Shown here: positions 6,496 through 14,004 of the stretch, in pieces
How the letters are laid out: each line of letters starts with the position of its first letter
How positions within the stretch are numbered: position 1 is the stretch's first letter
From: Thermoleophilia bacterium
Lineage (GTDB): Bacteria > Actinomycetota > Thermoleophilia > Gaiellales > JAICJC01
DNA length: 43,289 nt
Direction of reading: 5' to 3'
Assembly: GCA_025928435.1 (NCBI GenBank)
Contig: JAICJM010000009.1
Location: 1-43,289, forward strand
Program-made: the position numbers and the translations under genes
The notes under the pieces: generated by a model
The model's input: the letters and a program-made list of their open reading frames with translations, nothing else
Database searches by the model: none
What the model was told of the DNA's origin: nothing

Positions 6496-9209
6496 ACCGT
6501 CTGGCAGAGCGCCGCGGTGAGCTGATCGACCGCGGCCGCACCGTCACGTTCTCGTGGCGGGGGCGGACGGTCGAGGGCCTGGCCGGCGACACCGTCGCCT
6601 CCGCCCTGTACGCCGACGGCATCCGCGTGTTCTCGCGCTCGTTCAAGTACCACCGGCCGCGCGGGCTGCTCTGCTGCAGCGGCCAGTGCCCGAACTGCCT
6701 CGTCCAGGTCGACGGCGATCCGGCGGTGCGGGCCTGCATGACCCCCATCGAGGAGGGCATGCAGGTCGAGCACATCAACGCCTGGCCGTCGCTCGAGCGC
6801 GACGCCCTGCACACGCTCGCGTCCGCGACGCCCGCGTTCGGCATGCAGGTCGGCTTCTACTACAAGACGTTCATGCGCCCGCGGTGGGCGTGGAAGTACT
6901 ACGAGAAGTTCCTGCGCTCGGCGGCCGGGCTCGGCAAGCTCGACCCGGAGCATCGCCGCGACCGCCGCTACGAGAAGGTGCACCGCCACGTCGACGTGCT
7001 CGTGATCGGCGGCGGCGAGTCGGGGCTCGAGGTGGCCATCGCCGCCGCCGGCGACGGCCGTCACACGGCGCTCGTCGAGGAGGGCCTCGCCCTCGGCGGC
7101 CGGCTCGCCTTCTCCGGTGTTGACGCGGCCAGCCGCGCGGCCGACCTCGCCGCGGCGGCGCGCGAGGCGGGGGTCGAGATCCTGCAGCCGGCCTGGGCCG
7201 GAGGCGTCTACGAGGGCAACCTCGTGCCCGTCTACCAGGGCGACACGATGTACCGCTTCAGGGCGGGCGAGATCGTGCTCGCGGCCGGCATGATCGAGCA
7301 GCCGCTCGTCTTCGCCGGCAACGACCTGCCCGGCGTGATGCTCGGCTCGGGCGTGCGCCGGCTCGTGAACCAGTTCCGGATCGCCCCGGGCGACGAGGCG
7401 GTCGTCCTCACGGTCGACGACCTCGGCATCGAGGCCGCCTGCGACCTGGCCGAGGCCGGCGTCGCCGTCTCCGCCGTCGTCGACACGCGAGAGGGCGAGA
7501 CGGACGAGCGGCTCGGCGTGTGCGGGATCGAGCACCTGCGCGGCTTCCGGCCGGTCGAGGCCCGCGGCCGCGGCCACGTGAGCGGCGTCGTCGTCGCCCG
7601 CGGCGGCGAGCGACGGTCGCTGTCCGGCGACCTGGTCGTGATGAGCGGCGGCACGGTGGCCCAGTTCGGGACGCTCGTACAGGCCGGGGGATCGGTGCAC
7701 TACGACGCCGCCCGCCGCGTCTACGTCCCGGATCACGTGCCCGCGGGCGTGCGCGTCGCCGGCGAGCCGGCCGGGACGGCCGCCGAGGTGCCCGCCTGCG
7801 CCGACGGCGGCCGCGGCAAGCAGTTCGTCTGCTACTGCGAGGACGTGACGACGAAGGACGTGAACCTGTCGGTGAAGGAGGGGTTCGCCTCGCTCGAGCT
7901 CTCCAAGCGCTACACGACGGTGACCATGGGGCCCTGCCAGGGCAAGATGTGCCACCGCAACTCGGGCCTCGTGATGGCGCGGGAGCTCGGCGTCGACCCC
8001 GACGAGCAGCGCGTCGGCATCACGACCGCGCGGCCGCCGCACAACCCCACGAGCTTCTCGCTCCTGGCCGGGCGCGGCTACGAGCCGGTCAAGCGCACAT
8101 CGGTGCACCACTGGCACGCCGACCGCGGCGGCAAGATGCTCTGGGCCGGCGACTGGAAGCGGCCCTACGACTACGGCCAGCCCGAGGACGAGACGGCCGC
8201 TGTGCACGAGTCGCTCGGCCTGATCGACGTGTCCACGCTGGGCAAGCTGATCGTCCGCGGCCCCGACGCTGCGGCGTTCCTCGAGCGGGTCTACCCGAAC
8301 CGCTACGGCGACATGAAGCTCGCCCGCGTCCGCTACGGCATCGTGTGCGGCGACGACGGCTCGATCCTCGACGACGGCACGGTCGCACGCCTCTCCGAGA
8401 CCGAGTTCTACGTGACCACCACCTCGTCCGGCGCGGGCGGGATGGAGCAGTGGTTCACGTGGTGGAACGCGGTGTGGGGGATGGACTGCCAGATCGTGAA
8501 CGTCACCTCGGCGATCGCCGCGTTCAACCTGGCCGGGCCGAACGCCCGCACCGCGCTCGCCGGCCTCACCGACTTCGACCTCGGAAACGACGCCTTCCCC
8601 TACCTGGGCGCCGGCCACGCCGAGGTCGCCGGCGTCCCCTGTCTGCTCCTGCGCATCGGCTTCGTCGGCGAGCTGGGCTACGAGATCCACTGCCCGGCGG
8701 CGGCGGGCGAGCACCTGTGGGAGGCGCTCATGGCCGCGGGCGAGGGGTTCTCGGTGAAGCCGTTCGGGCTCGAGCCGCAGCGCGTCCTGCGCCTGGAGAA
8801 GATGCACGTGATCGTCGGCCAGGACACGAACGCCGAGTCGCAGCCGCTCGAGGCCGGCATGCCCTGGATCGTGAAGCTCGACAAGGAGAACGACTGGATC
8901 GGGCGCTACTCGATCGAGTGGTACCGGAACCGCGGCAACCGGGCCTCGCTGGTCGGCTTCGAGGGCAGCAACGGCGCCGTGCCCAGAGAGGGCGCACAGG
9001 TGGTCGTGAACGGCGAGCCCGTCGGCCGGGTCACGTCGTCGCGCTTCTCGCGCCGGCTGGGCAAGGCGATCGGGATCGCCTGGGTGCCCGCCGACCTCTC
9101 GGCCGAGGGCACCGCGATCACGCTGTCCGACCCGTCCGGCGCGACGATCCCGGCCAGCGTGACGCTGCGGGCCTTCTACGACCCCGACCAGGAGCGGCTG
9201 CGATCATGA
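6492..9209 (+). CDS. soxA: Sarcosine oxidase alpha subunit-like flavoprotein with two predicted [2Fe-2S] sites
   Basis: The 905-residue protein starts at ATG 6492, preceded by GGGAGG. Its order is: a Fer2_4-type domain (about 10-100), an NAD/FAD Rossmann domain (GGGESG about 173-178), a BFD-like cysteine segment (447-487) and a C-terminal GcvT-like folate domain (about 540-900). The GcvT part (HESLGLIDVSTLGKLIVRG, GELGYEIHCP) would pass the methyl carbon to tetrahydrofolate as methylene-THF. Unusual are Cys62, Cys66, Cys69 and Cys82 in the first domain, and Cys447, Cys449, Cys482 and Cys487 (CxC-x32-CxxxxC) later. Bacterial sarcosine oxidase alpha subunits, as I know them, lack these. This suggests an electron route resembling HcnAB or opine/proline dehydrogenases. 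The substrate (sarcosine, N-methylglutamate or dimethylglycine-like) is not determined. Confidence 0.9.
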   Translation: MNRLAERRGELIDRGRTVTFSWRGRTVEGLAGDTVASALYADGIRVFSRSFKYHRPRGLLCCSGQCPNCLVQVDGDPAVRACMTPIEEGMQVEHINAWPSLERDALHTLASATPAFGMQVGFYYKTFMRPRWAWKYYEKFLRSAAGLGKLDPEHRRDRRYEKVHRHVDVLVIGGGESGLEVAIAAAGDGRHTALVEEGLALGGRLAFSGVDAASRAADLAAAAREAGVEILQPAWAGGVYEGNLVPVYQGDTMYRFRAGEIVLAAGMIEQPLVFAGNDLPGVMLGSGVRRLVNQFRIAPGDEAVVLTVDDLGIEAACDLAEAGVAVSAVVDTREGETDERLGVCGIEHLRGFRPVEARGRGHVSGVVVARGGERRSLSGDLVVMSGGTVAQFGTLVQAGGSVHYDAARRVYVPDHVPAGVRVAGEPAGTAAEVPACADGGRGKQFVCYCEDVTTKDVNLSVKEGFASLELSKRYTTVTMGPCQGKMCHRNSGLVMARELGVDPDEQRVGITTARPPHNPTSFSLLAGRGYEPVKRTSVHHWHADRGGKMLWAGDWKRPYDYGQPEDETAAVHESLGLIDVSTLGKLIVRGPDAAAFLERVYPNRYGDMKLARVRYGIVCGDDGSILDDGTVARLSETEFYVTTTSSGAGGMEQWFTWWNAVWGMDCQIVNVTSAIAAFNLAGPNARTALAGLTDFDLGNDAFPYLGAGHAEVAGVPCLLLRIGFVGELGYEIHCPAAAGEHLWEALMAAGEGFSVKPFGLEPQRVLRLEKMHVIVGQDTNAESQPLEAGMPWIVKLDKENDWIGRYSIEWYRNRGNRASLVGFEGSNGAVPREGAQVVVNGEPVGRVTSSRFSRRLGKAIGIAWVPADLSAEGTAITLSDPSGATIPASVTLRAFYDPDQERLRS

Positions 9210-9883
9210 GCGCGATCCGCGATCCCTACGCGTTCCTCTCGCCGGCGGCGGCCGCGTCCGGCGTCGGCCTGCGCACGCCGATCGAGCGCTCGCACCTCGC
9301 GTCCGGCGCGGCCCTCGAGGACGTCGACGGCTGGCGGGTGGCCGCCTACCCGCCGAACGGCGAGGCGGCCGCGACGCTGACCGACCTCTCGCACCTCGGC
9401 AAGCTCGACCTGCGGGGCTCGGCGGAGGAGCTCGAGACGCTCACCGGCGGCCTCGGCCCGGGCGCCGCCCGGGAGGACGACGGCGTGTGGACGTTGCGGC
9501 TCACGCCCACGCACGGCTACGTCCTGTGCCCGTTCCCGCGCGTGAATGCGCTGCGCGACCGCATCGGCGCGGCAGCGCTCGACGTCACCTGCGCCTACGC
9601 CGGTGTCGCGCTCGGCGGCGAGCGGCGCCTGGACGTCTTCAACCGCTCGTCCGGGCTCGACGTGCGCGAGTCGCGCTTCGGCGCCGACCGCTGCATGGCC
9701 GGCTCGGTGATGCGGGTGCCGACGCTCGTCCTGAACCGGGGCGGCGACCTGGCGATGTTCGTCGCCTGGGAGTACGGCGAGTACTTCTGGGACGCAATCC
9801 TCGACGCCGGCGAGACGATCGGCATCGCCCGCACGAGCGTCGTCACGGTCGAGGCGCCGCAGGAACAGGAGCAGACGGCGTGA
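9206..9883 (+). CDS. soxG: Sarcosine oxidase gamma subunit-like protein (SoxG/MgdD-like)
   Basis: The 225-residue protein starts at ATG 9206, overlapping the soxA stop by 4 nt, and its end overlaps the soxB GTG (GTGA). Weak GcvT-like features are visible (TLTDLSHLGKLDLRGSAEEL, GGERRLDVFNRSSGLDVRES, VAWEYGEYFWDAILDAGETI), as in gamma subunits, which contact the folate domain of the alpha subunit. Length is near the usual 180-220. Assignment rests on position between soxA and soxB plus these segments. Confidence 0.85.
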   Translation: MSAIRDPYAFLSPAAAASGVGLRTPIERSHLASGAALEDVDGWRVAAYPPNGEAAATLTDLSHLGKLDLRGSAEELETLTGGLGPGAAREDDGVWTLRLTPTHGYVLCPFPRVNALRDRIGAAALDVTCAYAGVALGGERRLDVFNRSSGLDVRESRFGADRCMAGSVMRVPTLVLNRGGDLAMFVAWEYGEYFWDAILDAGETIGIARTSVVTVEAPQEQEQTA

Positions 9884-11091
9884 TCGGGCTCCTGCGCAAG
9901 CACCGGTTCTTCCGCTCGCACTCGCTGCGGGCGAGCTACGACGCGATCGTGATCGGCGGCGGCGCCCACGGCATGGCGACCGCCTACTACCTGGCCAAGG
10001 ACCACGGCATGAAGAACGTGGCCGTGGTCGAGCAGAGCTACATCGGCGCGGGCGCTTCGGGCCGCAACACGACCATCATCCGCTCGAACTACCTGACGCC
10101 GGAGGGCACGCGCTTCTACGAGGCCAGCGTCCAGCTCTACAAGACGCTCTCGCAGGACCTGAACTTCAACATGCTGTTCTCGCAGCACGGCCACCTGACG
10201 CTGGCGCACTCCGACCGGTCGGTGAACACGATGATGGAGCGGGCCGAGGTGAACCGACTGCTCGGCGTCGACTCGCGGGTGATCTACCCGGACGAGATCA
10301 AGGCGCTCGAGCCCATGCTCGACGTTTCCGACCACCCGACCTTCCCGATCCTGGCCGCCCTGTACCACCCGCCGGGCGGGATCATCCGCCACGACGCGGT
10401 GGTGTGGGGCTACGCCAAGGAGGCCGACCGGCTCGGCGTCGAGATCCACCCCTACACCCAGGTCACCGGCATCACGCGCCAGAACGGCCGGGTGACGGGC
10501 ATCGAGACCAACCGGGGCTCGATCTCCGCCGGCACCGTGATCTCGTGCACGTCCGGGTGGTCGACGCTCGTCGGCCGCCTGGCGGGCATCGACGTGCCGA
10601 TCACGACCCACATCCTCCAGGCCTGCGTGACCGAGCCGGTGAAGCCGCTCCTGCGCAAGATCATCGTCTCGGGGACGCTGCACATCTACATCTCCCAGTC
10701 CGACCGCGGCGAGTTCGTGATGGGCTCCGAGATCGAGCCCTACTCCGGCTACTCGAACAGGGGCACGTTCCGGTTCATCGAGGACCTGGCGATGCACATG
10801 GTCGAGCTCCTGCCCATGCTCGGCCGCGCCCGCATCCTGCGCCAGTGGACCGGCCTGTGCGACGTATCGCCGGACTACGCCCCGATCATGGGCCTGACCG
10901 AGGCGGACGGCTTCCTGATCGACGCGGGCTGGGGCACCTACGGCTTCAAGGCCTCGCCGATCGTCGGCAAGACGATGGCCGAGTTGGCCGCGACCGGCAA
11001 GACGCCCGAGCTGATCGCCCCCTTCCGCCTGTCGCGCTTCTACGAGAACGAGCTCGTGTCCGAGCGCGGCGCGGCTGCCGTTTCTCACTGA
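9880..11091 (+). CDS. soxB: Sarcosine oxidase beta subunit-like FAD-dependent oxidoreductase (SoxB/MgdA-like)
   Basis: The 403-residue protein starts at GTG 9880, overlapping the soxG stop. It is a DAO-family flavoprotein with the dinucleotide motif VIGGGAHGMATAYYLAK at about residues 24-40. GAGASGRNTTIIRSNYLTPE follows, as does the C-terminal WGTYGFKASPIVGKTMAELA that contacts FAD. PGGIIRHDAVVWGYA contains His171, which aligns with the histidine that carries covalent FMN in known heterotetrameric sarcosine oxidases. This subunit holds the active site that oxidises the N-methyl amino acid. Length is typical (about 400-415). The gene ends 4 nt before the inverted-repeat element that precedes fhs. 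Confidence 0.92.
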   Translation: MIGLLRKHRFFRSHSLRASYDAIVIGGGAHGMATAYYLAKDHGMKNVAVVEQSYIGAGASGRNTTIIRSNYLTPEGTRFYEASVQLYKTLSQDLNFNMLFSQHGHLTLAHSDRSVNTMMERAEVNRLLGVDSRVIYPDEIKALEPMLDVSDHPTFPILAALYHPPGGIIRHDAVVWGYAKEADRLGVEIHPYTQVTGITRQNGRVTGIETNRGSISAGTVISCTSGWSTLVGRLAGIDVPITTHILQACVTEPVKPLLRKIIVSGTLHIYISQSDRGEFVMGSEIEPYSGYSNRGTFRFIEDLAMHMVELLPMLGRARILRQWTGLCDVSPDYAPIMGLTEADGFLIDAGWGTYGFKASPIVGKTMAELAATGKTPELIAPFRLSRFYENELVSERGAAAVSH

Positions 11092-11095
11092 TGAT

Positions 11096-11292
11096 GATGG
11101 TTGATCGATGACTCCTGCGATGTCCTGGGCGGCGAGAACCGAGCAGCGGAAGGACGCACCGAGCGTCGCGTGCTCTGCACGCGAGCGAGGGAGGACGCGG
11201 CGATGCGATGGTTCGCAGGCGCAGCCCTTCCCGCTTTCGACCAACATTGAGTGGCGCGCGGTCAGGCGCGCCGGAGTTGCCGATCAACCATC
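11096..11292 (+). ncRNA. Candidate structured RNA leader (or MITE-like element) upstream of fhs
   Basis: A perfect 12-bp closing stem, GATGGTTGATCG (11096-11107) with CGATCAACCATC (11281-11292), encloses 173 nt. Inside are a 7-bp helix CCTGCGA (11114-11120) / TCGCAGG (11213-11219), an 8-bp hairpin TCGCGTGC-TCT-GCACGCGA (11166-11184) and a 7-bp hairpin GGCGCGC (11253-11259) / GCGCGCC (11266-11272). The closing stem ends 6 nt before the AGGAG ribosome site of fhs. No convincing coding frame is present. I could not match it to the ZTP, THF or glycine riboswitch cores. A MITE with 12-bp terminal repeats is an alternative, although no target-site duplication is visible. Confidence 0.45.
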
Positions 11293-11308
11293 TAGCTAGG
11301 AGACCGCG

Positions 11309-12985
11309 TTGAAGTCAAGCCTCGAGATCGCCCAGGAAGCCACCCTCCGTCCGATCATGGACATCGCCCGCGAGATCGGCCTCGAGGAGGACGAGGTCGA
11401 CCTGTACGGGAAGTACAAGGCCAAGGTGAACCTGGGCGCGCTCGACCGGCTGTCCGGCACGCCTGACGCCAAGATCGTGTGCGTCTCGGCGATCACGCCG
11501 ACGAAGGCGGGCGAGGGCAAGACGACGACATCGGTGTCGCTCACGCAGGGCCTCGGGCGGATCGGGAAGCGGCCGGTGCTGTGCCTGCGCGAGCCGTCGC
11601 TCGGGCCGATCTTCGGCATCAAGGGCGGGGCCGCGGGCGGCGGCCTCACGCAGGTCGTGCCGATGGAGGACCTGAACCTGCACTTCACCGGCGACTTCCA
11701 TGCCATCGCCGCCGCGAACAACATGCTCGCCGCCTTCATCGACCGGCACATGTTCTACGGCAACGAGCGCGGCATCGATCCGCACCGGGTGACGTGGCGG
11801 CGGGCCGTGGACATGAACGACCGCCACCTGCGCAACATCGTCAGCGGCCTCGGCGGCCCGACCCACGGCCTCCCCCGAGAGACCGGGTTCGACATCGTCG
11901 CCGCCTCCGAGATCATGGCCATCATGGGCATGGCCACCTCGCTGCAGGATCTGCGCAAGCGCATCGGCCGCATCACGGTCGGCTACGACGGCGCGGGCAA
12001 GCCGGTGTACGCCGAGGAGATGGGCTGCGCCGGCGCCATGACGGTGCTCCTGAAGGACGCGCTCAAGCCGAACCTGATCCAGACGCTCGAGGGTCAGCCG
12101 TGCTTCATGCACATCGGCCCGTTCGGCAACATCGCGCACGGGAACAGCTCGATCGTCGCCGACCTCGTCGGGCGCAAGCTGGGCGACTACGTCGTCACCG
12201 AGTCGGGCTTCGGCAGCGACCTCGGCATGCAGAAGTTCATGGACATCGTCTGCCGGGCCGGCGGGTTCCTGCCGAGCGCGGTCGTGATCGTCGCGACGGC
12301 GAAGGCGCTCAAGCACCACGCCGGGCTCGAGGACGACCCGCGCAACTCCGAGTCCGAGAACCTGAAGGCGATCGAGACCGGCTCGGCCAACCTGGCCCGC
12401 CATATCCAGAACGTCAAGCACTTCGGCCTGCCCTGCGTCGTGGCGGCCAACCGCTTCCCCGGCGACACGGACGCCGAGGTGGCCCTGGTGCAGAAGCTCG
12501 GGATGGAGCACGGCGCCCACGCTGCCGTGCTCAACGAGGGCTTCACCAAGGGCGGCGACGGGGCCGCCGAGATGGCCGAGGCGGTGGCCGACGCGTGCGA
12601 GCAGCCGAACACGTTCGCGTTCACGTTCGAGGACTCCGACCCGATCGACGTGAAGATCGAGAAGGTCGCCACCCGCGTCTACCAGGCGGACGGCGTCGAC
12701 TTCCTGCCCGCCGCCCGGCAGAAGGTCGAGCAGTATACGCGCGACGGGCTCGACGACCTGTCGATCTGCATGGCCAAGTCGCACCTCTCGCTCTCGGCCG
12801 ACCCGGTGCTCGTCAACGCCCCGACGGGCTTCCGGATCCCGGTGCGCGACATCCGCCCCTACACGGGCGCCGGCTTCCTGACGCCGCTGTGCGGCGACAT
12901 CATGCAGATGCCGGGCCTCGGCAAGACCCCTGCCGGCTTCAACGTCGACATCGACGACGAGGGGAAGACGGTTGGGCTCTTCTAG
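11309..12985 (+). CDS. fhs: Formate-tetrahydrofolate ligase
   Basis: The 558-residue protein (usual length about 555-560) starts at TTG 11309 with AGGAG 6 nt upstream. It shows ITPTKAGEGKTTTSVSL (the P-loop-like ATP site), REPSLGPIFGIKGGAAGGG, NLHFTGDFHAI, EMGCAGAMTVLLKDALKPN, VVAANRFPGDTDAE and the conserved end VDIDDEGKTVGLF. The cytosolic enzyme makes 10-formyl-THF from formate, ATP and THF, or releases formate and ATP in reverse. Behind a methyl-oxidising Sox complex the reverse direction is plausible; for purine synthesis the forward one is. It is probably cotranscribed with the sox genes through the structured region at 11096-11292. Its last 47 nt are nearly repeated at 13053-13099. Confidence 0.96.
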   Translation: MKSSLEIAQEATLRPIMDIAREIGLEEDEVDLYGKYKAKVNLGALDRLSGTPDAKIVCVSAITPTKAGEGKTTTSVSLTQGLGRIGKRPVLCLREPSLGPIFGIKGGAAGGGLTQVVPMEDLNLHFTGDFHAIAAANNMLAAFIDRHMFYGNERGIDPHRVTWRRAVDMNDRHLRNIVSGLGGPTHGLPRETGFDIVAASEIMAIMGMATSLQDLRKRIGRITVGYDGAGKPVYAEEMGCAGAMTVLLKDALKPNLIQTLEGQPCFMHIGPFGNIAHGNSSIVADLVGRKLGDYVVTESGFGSDLGMQKFMDIVCRAGGFLPSAVVIVATAKALKHHAGLEDDPRNSESENLKAIETGSANLARHIQNVKHFGLPCVVAANRFPGDTDAEVALVQKLGMEHGAHAAVLNEGFTKGGDGAAEMAEAVADACEQPNTFAFTFEDSDPIDVKIEKVATRVYQADGVDFLPAARQKVEQYTRDGLDDLSICMAKSHLSLSADPVLVNAPTGFRIPVRDIRPYTGAGFLTPLCGDIMQMPGLGKTPAGFNVDIDDEGKTVGLF

Positions 12986-12987
12986 CG
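12941..12987 (+). repeat. fhs 3' end, copy 1 of a 47-nt near-duplicate
   Basis: This segment encodes NVDIDDEGKTVGLF, the stop and CG. It recurs at 13053-13099 with only a swap of GACGAG/GAGGAC in the middle, offset by 112 nt. Confidence 0.85.
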
Positions 12988-13022
12988 GCATGCCCGAACG
13001 TCCCGGGGAGCAGGAGGGGGCC

Positions 13023-13048
13023 CGCGGGGGAACCCTGGTTCCCCCGCG
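13023..13048 (+). terminator. Perfect 12-bp palindrome after fhs
   Basis: CGCGGGGGAACC (13023-13034) and GGTTCCCCCGCG (13037-13048) are separated by CT. It lies between the two copies of the fhs tail and could terminate or attenuate transcription between fhs and fchA. No T-run follows, so intrinsic termination is uncertain; it may instead be another intergenic palindrome repeat. Confidence 0.45.
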
Positions 13049-13052
13049 TCTG

Positions 13053-13099
13053 AACGTCGACATCGACGAGGACGGGAAGACGGTTGGGCTCTTCTAGCG
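13053..13099 (+). repeat. Second copy of the fhs tail, containing the fchA start
   Basis: Read in one frame it encodes NVDIDEDGKTVGLF and a stop, a slightly different fhs C-terminus. Read in another frame, the TTG at 13084 inside it is the first codon of fchA. This looks like a recombination scar or partial duplication of an fhs/fchA overlap. Confidence 0.8.
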
Positions 13100-13710
13100 A
13101 CCCTGACGTCGGGCCGGAGTCGTACCTGACCGTCACGCTGGCCGGGTTCCTCGACCGGCTGACGGCCAGGACGCCCGCGCCGGGGGGTGGGTCGGTTGCG
13201 GCGGTCACGTGCGCGATGGCGGCCGGGCTGGTCGAGATGGCCTCCGCCTTCGACACGAGCGGGCTGCTGGACGGCGTGGGCGTGCGGGCGCGCGAGCTGC
13301 GCGCCCGGGCCGCGGCGCTGGCCGACGCCGACGGCGCCGCCTACGCCCAGGTGCTGGCCGCGCTGCGCATGCCGGCGGGGCCCGAGCGCACGGCCGAGCT
13401 GGACGTGGCGGTGGGCGGCGCGATCGACTGCCCCATGCAGGTGCTCGAGATCGCGGCCGAGGTGGCGACCCTCGCCGCCGACGTGGCCGCGCGCGGGAAC
13501 CGCAACCTCGAGGGCGACGCGATCACGGGCGCGCTCCTGGCCGAGGCGTCCGCCCGCTCGGCGGCCACCCTCGCCCAGCTGAACGTGAGCATGCTCTCGC
13601 GCCACGCGATGGCCGACGCGCACCTGGAACGGCTGCGCCCCGGCCTCGCCTGCGCCACCCGCGCGCGCGAGCGGGCCGTCGAGGCCTACGTGCACGCCGA
13701 GCGCACCTGA
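13084..13710 (+). CDS. fchA: Formiminotetrahydrofolate cyclodeaminase / methenyl-THF cyclohydrolase family protein
   Basis: The 208-residue protein has the FTCD_C/FchA fold signature TARTPAPGGGSVAAVTCAMA, followed by GLVEMAS, a long helical middle and GNRNLEGDAITGALLAEASA. Family members convert 5-formimino-THF to methenyl-THF, or hydrolyse methenyl-THF to 10-formyl-THF. Next to fhs the cyclohydrolase role is favoured, linking methylene-THF oxidation to formyl-THF. Length matches FchA (about 205-210). The only usable start is TTG 13084, inside the second copy of the fhs tail, with a weak purine-rich site upstream. No folD-type dehydrogenase is in the window, so the methylene-to-methenyl step must be encoded elsewhere. 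Confidence 0.9.
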   Translation: MGSSSDPDVGPESYLTVTLAGFLDRLTARTPAPGGGSVAAVTCAMAAGLVEMASAFDTSGLLDGVGVRARELRARAAALADADGAAYAQVLAALRMPAGPERTAELDVAVGGAIDCPMQVLEIAAEVATLAADVAARGNRNLEGDAITGALLAEASARSAATLAQLNVSMLSRHAMADAHLERLRPGLACATRARERAVEAYVHAERT

Positions 13711-13711
13711 C

Positions 13712-13730
13712 CCGGGGCCAGGCCCCACGC
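13712..13730. repeat. GGGGCCAGGCCCC-type palindrome, left copy
   Basis: CCGGGGCCAGGCCCCACGC, 18/19 identical to 13891-13909 and in the same orientation. The two copies flank the 38-codon ORF at 13774. Confidence 0.75.
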
Positions 13731-13773
13731 GACCCCAGGTGGGGGATCGACCTGCGCGATCCGCACGTCCAAC

Positions 13774-13890
13774 ATGGGAGAAGTGCCTGCGTCGATCCGC
13801 CGCCTCGCCGGACGTCCGCTCGTCGTGTGGACCGTTGTGTGCGGAGCCGTCCTCATCTGGGCCGGCGTGCTCGCTCAGACCACGAGCTGA
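13774..13890 (+). CDS. Small single-pass membrane protein (38 aa), hypothetical
   Basis: An ATG at 13774 opens a 38-codon frame ending TGA at 13888-13890. The peptide starts MGEVPASIRRLAGRPLVVW and continues as a hydrophobic stretch (TVVCGAVLIWAGVLAQTTS), so one membrane helix with a basic, probably cytoplasmic N-terminus is predicted. Third-position GC is high, like the neighbours. No clear ribosome site precedes it. The ORF lies exactly between two near-identical 19-nt palindromic direct repeats. It could be a real small protein or chance coding in spacer DNA; no function can be named. Confidence 0.4.
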   Translation: MGEVPASIRRLAGRPLVVWTVVCGAVLIWAGVLAQTTS

Positions 13891-13909
13891 CCGGGGCCAG
13901 ACCCCACGC
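13891..13909. repeat. GGGGCCAGACCCC-type palindrome, right copy
   Basis: CCGGGGCCAGACCCCACGC starts one base after the stop of the 38-codon ORF. It matches the left copy at 13712-13730 at 18 of 19 positions. Confidence 0.75.
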
Positions 13910-13943
13910 AAGGAGGGTCACGGATGTGTCACGCGTCCCGTTC

Positions 13944-13956
13944 GGGGTCTGACCCC
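13944..13956. repeat. GGGGTCTGACCCC palindrome
   Basis: This third related palindrome is the reverse complement type GGGGTCAGACCCC. It lies in the spacer before the membrane protein at 14005. Confidence 0.65.
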
Positions 13957-14004
13957 GATTTTCGGGAGGGTTATTCCCGCGCGCGGGCGGGGTACGGGTC
14001 CGGC

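Noticed and set aside
6357..8807. 816-codon minus-strand open frame opposite soxA
   Set aside because: Antisense shadow of a confidently assigned gene, with no recognisable domain.
11108..11299. 63-codon plus-strand ORF in the soxB-fhs gap
   Set aside because: It runs through the inverted-repeat element, has no ribosome site and shows no protein-like character.
11092..11308. ZTP, THF or glycine riboswitch upstream of fhs
   Set aside because: Expected because fhs is a common target, but the conserved cores (for example CCGCCTGGGC of ZTP) are not present in the right arrangement.
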